Positions 1 through 4,303 of a stretch of 7,297 bases of DNA are shown here, piece after piece. The position numbers and the translations under genes were made by a program. Positions within the stretch are counted from its first letter, which is position 1. Each line of letters begins with the position of its first letter. The notes under the pieces were generated by a model that was not told the origin of the DNA, did no database searches, and saw only the letters and a program-made list of their open reading frames with translations. The stretch comes from Betaproteobacteria bacterium. GTDB taxonomy: Bacteria; Pseudomonadota; Gammaproteobacteria; Burkholderiales; Usitatibacteraceae. The stretch lies in contig JAAOZZ010000324.1 of assembly GCA_012274175.1 (NCBI GenBank), positions 1-7,297 on the forward strand, given 5' to 3'.

Positions 1-387
1 ACCAAGCGCGGGCGCAAGCAGGCCGATCGCGTGGCGCGCTGGCTCGAGCCGCGCCTCGGGAAGGACTGGCGGATCGTGTCGAGCCCCGCCCGCCGCGCGC
101 TCGAGACCGTCGAGCCGATGGGGCGCAAGTTCGAGGTAAGCGGCGCGGTGGGCGCGGGGGCGGAGGCGGCCTCGGTGCTGCGAGAGGTCGGGTGGCCGGA
201 GGGCGGCGCTTCCGTGCTCGTGGTCGGACATCAGCCGACGTTGGGCGAGCTGGCGGCACGGCTCCTCGGCGCGCGGCGCGGCGGCATGGCGGTGCGCAAG
301 GGCGCGGTGTGGTGGTTCGCGGCGCGCGACGGCGAGACCGTGCTGCGCGCGGTCGTGGACGCGGAGCTGCTCGAGGGACCGGGCTAG
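1..387 (+). CDS. sixA: Phosphohistidine phosphatase SixA-like, 5'-truncated by the window
   Basis: The reading frame is open from base 1 to the TAG at 385-387 and gives 128 residues. SixA-family proteins are usually about 150-160 residues, so some 25-35 N-terminal residues lie outside the window, including the catalytic RHG motif. Visible family features are the opening TKRGRKQADRVARWL (the 'T-x-R-G-x-x-Q-A' helix after the RHG loop), then IVSSPARRALETVEP (the SPxxRAxxTA-like segment). Next is VLVVGHQPTLGELAARLL, whose GH supplies the second active-site histidine of the histidine-phosphatase superfamily, and a closing VRKGAVWWF strand. SixA removes phosphate from phosphohistidine, classically on the HPt domain of sensor kinases, in the cytoplasm; the substrate here is unknown. 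In many proteobacteria sixA lies near ppx and ppk, as here, but two unrelated genes intervene. The gene converges on the O-antigen ligase gene with 52 bp between stop codons. A GTG at 31 exists but would remove conserved sequence, so I treat the gene as partial. Confidence 0.85.
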   Translation, partial: TKRGRKQADRVARWLEPRLGKDWRIVSSPARRALETVEPMGRKFEVSGAVGAGAEAASVLREVGWPEGGASVLVVGHQPTLGELAARLLGARRGGMAVRKGAVWWFAARDGETVLRAVVDAELLEGPG

Positions 388-430
388 GCTCGCGCGGATG
401 AGGCCGGCCGTCGTCTTCGTGGCGCGCGCT

Positions 431-452
431 GCGCCGCGGCTAGGCGCGGCGC
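431..452. terminator. GC-only hairpin at the sixA/ligase convergent junction (weak)
   Basis: GCGCCGCG (431-438) and CGCGGCGC (445-452) form a perfect 8-bp inverted repeat with a 6-nt loop. The repeat spans the stop codon of the minus-strand ligase gene (440-442). Position and symmetry suit a transcript end shared by the two convergent genes. No T-run follows on either strand, so it does not qualify as a classical intrinsic terminator. At this GC content such repeats also arise by chance. Confidence 0.22.
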
Positions 453-1621
453 GAGGCCGCGAGGCCGAGGAGCATGCCCGCCACCGCCCAGAAGACGAGC
501 GAGTTCGGTCGGTGGAGGAAGTCGTCGGTGAGGTTCTTGGTGAGGAACCCCGCCAGCAGGGCGATGCCGGCGATGCCGATGGGCTCGCTGCCCGGGGTGC
601 GCACGGCGCGGGCGAAGGCGAGCGCCAGCGCGCCGGCAAGCGCCGCGAACACCGCGAGGCCGAGGAGCCCGAGCTGCAGCACGATGTCCAGGAAGACGTT
701 GTGCGCGTGGCGGAAGCGATCGGGCGAGCCACGCGCCTCGAGTCCGCGGGCGATCGCGTCGCCGGCGATCTCGCGCCCGAACCCGTGACCGGCCCAGGCG
801 CGTTCGAGCAGCGGAGCGCGCGCCGACTCCCAGATGAGCGGCCGCTCGTCGAGGGACAGGGACTCCATCACGCCCTCTGCGCCCGGGTAGTAGCGCAGAA
901 CCTTGTACTCCCAGCTCGCTGCGATGAGCAGCGTGATGACGGCGAGCGCCAGCAGGAACGCCGGGCGCGCCCCGACTCGCGCTTGCAGGCTCCCGGCGGC
1001 GCGCCGGAACGCGGCGAAGCCGGCGATCGTGGCGGCGCCGAGAGCGATCCACAGCATGCGGTTCTCGCTCGCGAGTCCGCCGGCGAGCAGGCCCACGGCG
1101 AGTGCGGCGAGGGTGGCGCGCCCGGCGCCCATCCCCGAGGGACCGGGCCACGCCACCAGCACCAGCAGTGGCGCCACGATCACGAGATGGGTCGAGAAGT
1201 AGCCCTCGATCGCCAGGTACTTGTCCGCATAGGGCAGGCCGGGGGCGAGCTGCCGCACCCACTCGAACAGCCCCAGCACGAGCGTTCCCGCGAGCAGCGC
1301 ACCGATGGCCACGTGCGCATCGCGCGGCGTGCGCGTACCCGCGAAGAACACGATGAAGGCGATCGCGCCGTAAGCGACCTCGCGCTGCAGCTCCAAGCGG
1401 GTGTACGCGGCATCGTCGCTCCAGGCGAGGGAAGCGACGCAGAGCCCGATCCAGGCGAGGCCCGGGACTGCCACGGCGCGCGGCAGGCGGGCGAGCCCGA
1501 GCGCTCGCGCGCCGCCGAAGGCGCCCCACGCGAGCGCGGCCAGCGCGAGCAGCAGCGCGGCCACGCGCGAGCCCGCCGACGAGGGGAATGGCGCCAGGAA
1601 CAGGAACGCGGCCGCGGCCAC
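440..1621 (-). CDS. O-antigen ligase/polymerase family (WaaL/Wzy-like) membrane protein
   Basis: From a GTG at 1621 this encodes 393 residues rich in Ala/Leu, with about ten likely membrane segments. The first is near residues 2-12 and others lie around 18-36, 50-66, 83-94, 103-120, 143-158, 170-184, 220-235, 310-338 and 348-361. Family marks of the Wzy_C/O-antigen ligase domain are SENRMLWIALG (185-195) and, after a soluble loop, DERPLIWESARAPLLERAWAG (258-278) with GHGFG (278-282). HAHNVFLDIVLQLGLLG (305-321) and KNLTDDFLHRPN (362-373) follow. The loop between residues about 236 and 305 fits the periplasmic catalytic loop. Such proteins transfer or polymerise undecaprenyl-linked glycans at the periplasmic face of the inner membrane; WaaL, Wzy and protein O-glycosylases cannot be separated here. 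No other glycan gene is visible. Start: the frame stays open to an ATG at 1846, but that ATG overlaps the divergent gene and adds 75 Pro/Arg/Gly-rich residues. A promoter candidate at 1714-1742 also lies downstream of it. No ATG, GTG or TTG occurs between residue 9 of the long form and the GTG at 1621. No clear ribosome site precedes the GTG, so the exact start is uncertain. Confidence 0.8.
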   Translation of the reverse strand: MAAAAFLFLAPFPSSAGSRVAALLLALAALAWGAFGGARALGLARLPRAVAVPGLAWIGLCVASLAWSDDAAYTRLELQREVAYGAIAFIVFFAGTRTPRDAHVAIGALLAGTLVLGLFEWVRQLAPGLPYADKYLAIEGYFSTHLVIVAPLLVLVAWPGPSGMGAGRATLAALAVGLLAGGLASENRMLWIALGAATIAGFAAFRRAAGSLQARVGARPAFLLALAVITLLIAASWEYKVLRYYPGAEGVMESLSLDERPLIWESARAPLLERAWAGHGFGREIAGDAIARGLEARGSPDRFRHAHNVFLDIVLQLGLLGLAVFAALAGALALAFARAVRTPGSEPIGIAGIALLAGFLTKNLTDDFLHRPNSLVFWAVAGMLLGLAASRRA

Positions 1622-1713
1622 GGTGTAGAGGCGTTGGGCGCGGCGCGGGAAGTCGGCGGATTCGATCGGAGCCCTGTCTGACGGCGGTGCCGGGCGATTA
1701 CCGGCTTGCCGCG

Positions 1714-1742
1714 ATTCTAAGAGCCGCCGGTGGCGCGGTCCA
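1714..1742 (-). promoter_or_regulatory. Putative sigma70-type promoter for the O-antigen ligase gene
   Basis: Read on the minus strand, TGGACC (plus 1737-1742) matches TTGACA at 4 of 6 positions. TAGAAT (plus 1714-1719) matches TATAAT at 5 of 6. The spacer is exactly 17 bp. Transcription would begin near 1707 and leave a leader of about 85 nt before the GTG at 1621. It would exclude the upstream ATG codons at 1822 and 1846. This rests on motif matching only. Confidence 0.35.
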
Positions 1743-1748
1743 CCGGCG
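1725..1748. repeat. 9-bp perfect inverted repeat in the divergent intergenic region
   Basis: CGCCGGTGG (1725-1733) and CCACCGGCG (1740-1748) pair perfectly around a 6-nt loop, CGCGGT. The repeat lies between the ligase gene and the PhyH-family gene and overlaps the spacer and -35 of the putative minus-strand promoter. An operator is possible. The rest of the 223-bp intergenic stretch (1622-1844) shows no other clear element apart from the promoter candidate and the ribosome site of the downstream gene. Confidence 0.4.
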
Positions 1749-1833
1749 CATGGGGAGAGCGGCGGCGGGCCCTTCCGCGCCGCGCCTGCGCCGCCCGCGG
1801 AAAGGCGGCAGAATGGAGGCATTGCAGGCCCGC

Positions 1834-1837
1834 GGAG
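1834..1837 (+). promoter_or_regulatory. Ribosome binding site of the PhyH-family gene
   Basis: GGAG lies 7 nt upstream of the ATG at 1845, a normal Shine-Dalgarno spacing. It is one of the few recognisable ribosome sites in this window and fixes the start of the dioxygenase gene. Confidence 0.5.
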
Positions 1838-1844
1838 ACCGTGC

Positions 1845-2660
1845 ATGAGACTGAGCGACGAGCAGCTCGCCCGCTTCGACGAGGAGGGGTACCTCTTCTT
1901 TCCCTCGCTCTTCTCGCCGGAGGAGCTGCGCCCCCTCGTCGAGGAAGTGCCGCGCCTCTATGCTCAGCGCCGCGTCGAGAACGTGCGCGAAAAGGCGAGC
2001 GAGGCGGTGCGCACCAATTTCGCCGCCCACCTGTACAGCCATCCGTTCGCCCGGCTCGCGCGCCATCCCCGCATGGTCGAGCCGGTGGTGCAGCTCTTCG
2101 GCGAGCCCGTGTACATGCACCAGTTCAAGATCAACGGCAAGATGGCGTTCGACGGCGAAGTCTGGCAGTGGCACCAGGACTACGGCACCTGGAAGGCGGA
2201 CGACCACATGCCCGAAGCCCGGGCGATGAACGTGGCGATCTTCCTCGACGACGTGAACGAGTTCAACGGGCCGCTCATGCTCATTCCGGGGAGCCACGTG
2301 CAGGGGGCGCTCGACGCCGCCCACGACATGAGCACCACGAGCTATCCGCTCTGGACCATCGACCACGACACGATCGCGAAGCTCGTGGCGCGCGGCGGCA
2401 TCGTGGCCCCGAAGGGGCCCGCCGGCTCGATGATCCTGTTCCATTCGTGCCTGGTGCACGCGTCGACCTCGAACCTCTCGCCGTGGAACCGGGTGAGCGT
2501 GTATCTCAGCCTGTGCGCGGTCTCCAACCACATCCGCCGCTTCCATCGCCCCGAGCACATCGCCCACCGCGACTTCACGCCCATCGCCTGCCTGCCCGAC
2601 GATTGCCTGTTGAGAGAGTACGACGTGCCCCTGCCCTGGAAGGATCGCGCTCCCGCGTAA
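1845..2660 (+). CDS. PhyH-family Fe(II)/2-oxoglutarate dioxygenase, EctD-like
   Basis: This 271-residue protein has the usual length for the phytanoyl-CoA dioxygenase/ectoine hydroxylase family. It begins with the typical helix and strand SDEQLARFDEEGYLFFPSLF (4-23). The metal site is visible: WQWHQDYGTW (107-116) carries the HxD pair H110/D112, and LFHSCLVHAS (198-207) supplies the distal histidine, most likely H205. R216 in NRVSVYLSL is a candidate for binding the 2-oxoglutarate carboxylate. FNGPLMLIPGSH (140-151) is the conserved core strand. The block around H110 resembles the EctD signature (WHxDFxTWHxEDGMP) but differs at several positions, reading WHQDYGTWKADDHMP. By family knowledge it hydroxylates a small organic molecule in the cytoplasm, using O2 and 2-oxoglutarate. 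The substrate is unknown, and no ectoine genes are visible. A GGAG at 1834-1837 sits 7 nt before the ATG and supports this start. The gene is divergent from the ligase gene and convergent with ppx. Confidence 0.85.
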   Translation: MRLSDEQLARFDEEGYLFFPSLFSPEELRPLVEEVPRLYAQRRVENVREKASEAVRTNFAAHLYSHPFARLARHPRMVEPVVQLFGEPVYMHQFKINGKMAFDGEVWQWHQDYGTWKADDHMPEARAMNVAIFLDDVNEFNGPLMLIPGSHVQGALDAAHDMSTTSYPLWTIDHDTIAKLVARGGIVAPKGPAGSMILFHSCLVHASTSNLSPWNRVSVYLSLCAVSNHIRRFHRPEHIAHRDFTPIACLPDDCLLREYDVPLPWKDRAPA

Positions 2661-2710
2661 ATCGGAGATAGCCCCCGATTTCCCCTGATTCGGGGTCTGT
2701 CCCCGATTTC
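2659..2710. repeat. REP-like palindromic element between the PhyH-family gene and ppx
   Basis: Several nested repeats fill this convergent gap. AAATCGG (2659-2665) pairs with CCGATTT (2675-2681). CGGGG (2691-2695) pairs with CCCCG (2701-2705) around TCTGT. An alternative stem pairs CCCC (2682-2685) with GGGG (2692-2695). The 10-mer CCCCGATTTC occurs twice, at 2673-2682 and 2701-2710. The core, CGGGGTCTGTCCCCGATTT, resembles the short GC-rich palindromes with an AAATCGGGG edge that I recall scattered between genes in proteobacterial genomes and linked with REP-associated tyrosine transposases. No transposase is present here. The element covers the last two bases of the dioxygenase stop codon and two bases of the ppx stop codon, so it probably also ends both transcripts. 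Confidence 0.55.
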
Positions 2711-4190
2711 AGGTTTCCGCCACCTCGAAGGGCATGCCGACGGAATCCCACTGCGTGCGCTCGGCGTCGAGGGCGAGGGCGACCAGGGTGTGCTCGGCGA
2801 GCCAGCGGGAGTCGATCTCGAGGCGAAAGCCCCGGGCCTTGCGTGCGAGGCCCATGCGCGGCAGCTTGAGCGTCCGGCGGCTGCGGTGGAAGATCACCGC
2901 CATGCGCAGGCACAGCGCCAGCGCGGCGAGGCGCGGATCGTCGTCGAAGGCGGCGCGCATCTTGGAGAGCTTGCCGCGCTGCGCCAGCACGAGGTTCGAA
3001 AGCCATCCCTGCTCCTGGCGCGAGAACCCGGGCATGTCGGCGTTGGCGAGGATGTAGGCGGAATGCTTGTGGTACGCGCCCTGGGCGATGGAGATGCCGA
3101 TCTCGTGCAGTTTCGCGGCCCAGTCGAGGAAATCGGCGAGCGCGGCCAGCTCGCGCGCGCCGTCGTCGAGCTTGCCCAGCAGCTCGTGGGCGAGCCCCGC
3201 CACCCGCTGCGACTGCACCAGGTCCACGTGGTAGCGGCGCACGAATTGCTCGACCGTGACCTCCCGGATGTCGCGATGGTGCACGCGCCCGAGGAGATCC
3301 CACAGCACGCCGTCGCGCAGCGCGCCTTCGGCCACCGTCATCCGGTCCAGGCCCAGCTCGTCGAACACGCCCGACATGATCGCCACCCCGCCCGCGACCA
3401 CGGGCACCCGGTCCTCGCGCAGTCCCGCGAGCGCGAGCTTGCGGAAATCCCCCGCGGCGAGGAGCTGCTCGCGCAGCCAGTCGAGCCCGGCGGCGGTGAT
3501 GCCGCTCGCGACCACTCCGTTCTTGGCGAGCACCTCGGCGATCGAGCGCGCGGTGCCCGAGGAGCCGATCGCCTCCTTCCAGCCGGTCTTCTCGAAGCGC
3601 GCGGCGATGGTCTGCACCTGCTCGCGCGCGGCGAACTCGGCCTGGCGCAGCGACTTCTTCTCGATGCGTCCCTCGGGGAAGTAGCGCGCGGTGAAGCTCA
3701 CGCAGCCAATGTACAGGCTCTCCATCGCCTTGGGCTTCAGCTTGTTGCCGATGATGCATTCGGTGGACCCGCCGCCGACGTCCACCACGAGCCGGTTGTG
3801 GGGCGACATGGGCAGCGAGTGCACCACGCCCAGGTAGATGAGCCGCGCTTCCTCGCGCCCGGAGATGATCTCGATCGGGAATCCCAGCTCGCCGCGCGCC
3901 TTGCGCAGGAAGTCCCCGGCGTTGCGCGCCACGCGCAGCGCGTTGGTCCCGACCACGCGCACCGCCTCCCGCGGCATGCCCTCGAGGCGCTCGGAGAAGC
4001 GCTTGAGCGCGGCGAGCGCCCGGTCCTGCGCCAGGCCATCCAGTTGCTTGTCGTCGGTGAGGCCGCTGCCCAGGCGCACCGTTTCCTTGAGGGAATCGAG
4101 GGGAAAGAGCTGGTCGTGCTCGACGCGCGCGATGGCGAGGTGGAAGCTGTTGGAGCCGAGGTCGACCGCGCCGAGGGTGGTATATTCCAT
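2709..4190 (-). CDS. ppx: Exopolyphosphatase, Ppx/GppA family
   Basis: This 493-residue protein matches the Ppx/GppA family along its length. It has the two ASKHA-fold phosphate loops, AVDLGSNSFHL (8-18) and VDVGGGSTECIIG (136-148). IISGREEARLIYLG (108-121) follows the pattern of E. coli Ppx, with E114 aligning to its catalytic Glu121. GSSGTARSIAEVL (209-221) follows. The C-terminal HD-like helical domain includes WAAKLHEIG (357-365) and YHKHSAYILANADMPGFS (373-390). The length and this C-terminal domain favour Ppx over short, single-module exopolyphosphatases; a (p)ppGpp-hydrolysing GppA role cannot be excluded. Ppx releases phosphate stepwise from polyphosphate ends in the cytoplasm and opposes the divergent ppk product. 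I chose the ATG at 4190 because family similarity begins directly after it. A GTG at 4241 would add 17 unsupported residues, and a possible -10 element lies downstream of it. The stop codon overlaps the REP-like element. Confidence 0.95.
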   Translation of the reverse strand: MEYTTLGAVDLGSNSFHLAIARVEHDQLFPLDSLKETVRLGSGLTDDKQLDGLAQDRALAALKRFSERLEGMPREAVRVVGTNALRVARNAGDFLRKARGELGFPIEIISGREEARLIYLGVVHSLPMSPHNRLVVDVGGGSTECIIGNKLKPKAMESLYIGCVSFTARYFPEGRIEKKSLRQAEFAAREQVQTIAARFEKTGWKEAIGSSGTARSIAEVLAKNGVVASGITAAGLDWLREQLLAAGDFRKLALAGLREDRVPVVAGGVAIMSGVFDELGLDRMTVAEGALRDGVLWDLLGRVHHRDIREVTVEQFVRRYHVDLVQSQRVAGLAHELLGKLDDGARELAALADFLDWAAKLHEIGISIAQGAYHKHSAYILANADMPGFSRQEQGWLSNLVLAQRGKLSKMRAAFDDDPRLAALALCLRMAVIFHRSRRTLKLPRMGLARKARGFRLEIDSRWLAEHTLVALALDAERTQWDSVGMPFEVAET

Positions 4191-4231
4191 GAACGTGTTG
4201 CTGGGGCGCCGGTGAACGAACGCGGCGTCGA

Positions 4232-4240
4232 AGTATCGCA
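4232..4240 (-). promoter_or_regulatory. Possible extended -10 element for ppx
   Basis: The minus strand reads TGCGATACT, an extended -10 form (TGn followed by GATACT, 4 of 6 to TATAAT). It would start transcription near 4225, about 35 nt before the ppx ATG at 4190. There is no good -35 hexamer 16-18 bp upstream, which is tolerable for extended -10 promoters. The evidence is weak. Confidence 0.25.
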
Positions 4241-4268
4241 CAGTTTCCCCCGGTTTCCGGCGCAGCGC

Positions 4269-4286
4269 TTGTCACACGACGGTCAC
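4269..4286 (+). promoter_or_regulatory. Putative Pho box (PhoB binding site) upstream of ppk
   Basis: TTGTCAC (4269-4275), a 4-nt spacer ACGA, and CGGTCAC (4280-4286) reproduce the PhoB box layout: two CTGTCAT-like heptamers at 11-bp phase. The first half keeps TGTCA and the second keeps C-x-GTCA. The repeats point towards ppk, whose start codon lies 17 nt downstream. The spacer is less A/T-rich than the consensus, as expected in this GC-rich DNA. A TACGGT (4297-4302) lies 10 nt after the box at the usual -10 distance but is a poor -10 (3 of 6). ppk is a known Pho-regulon member in several proteobacteria, which supports the reading. PhoB binding is inferred, not shown. Confidence 0.5.
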
Positions 4287-4303
4287 GAAGCCCCGCTACG
4301 GTC

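Noticed and set aside
384..1529. Long minus-strand open frame of 381 codons inside the ligase gene, and a 427-codon plus-strand frame at 398-1681
   Set aside because: Both are out-of-frame shadows in GC-rich DNA. Their translations are Arg/Ala/Gly-rich with no recognisable motif, while the 440-1621 frame carries O-antigen ligase motifs and membrane segments.
1700..1731. ACCGGC...GCCGGT inverted repeat (1700-1705 and 1726-1731)
   Set aside because: It is only 6 bp with a 20-nt loop, and the right arm is better paired in the 9-bp repeat at 1725-1748.
1698..2567. 289-codon antisense frame over the PhyH-family gene and a 313-codon plus-strand frame at 1730-2671
   Set aside because: The 1845-2660 frame has a ribosome site and the full HxD...H metal site. 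The alternatives have neither.
4191..4241. GTG at 4241 as an upstream start for ppx
   Set aside because: It adds 17 residues without family support, and a possible ppx -10 element lies downstream of it. A purine-rich GGGGGAAA before the GTG looks slightly like a ribosome site, so the choice is likely but not certain.
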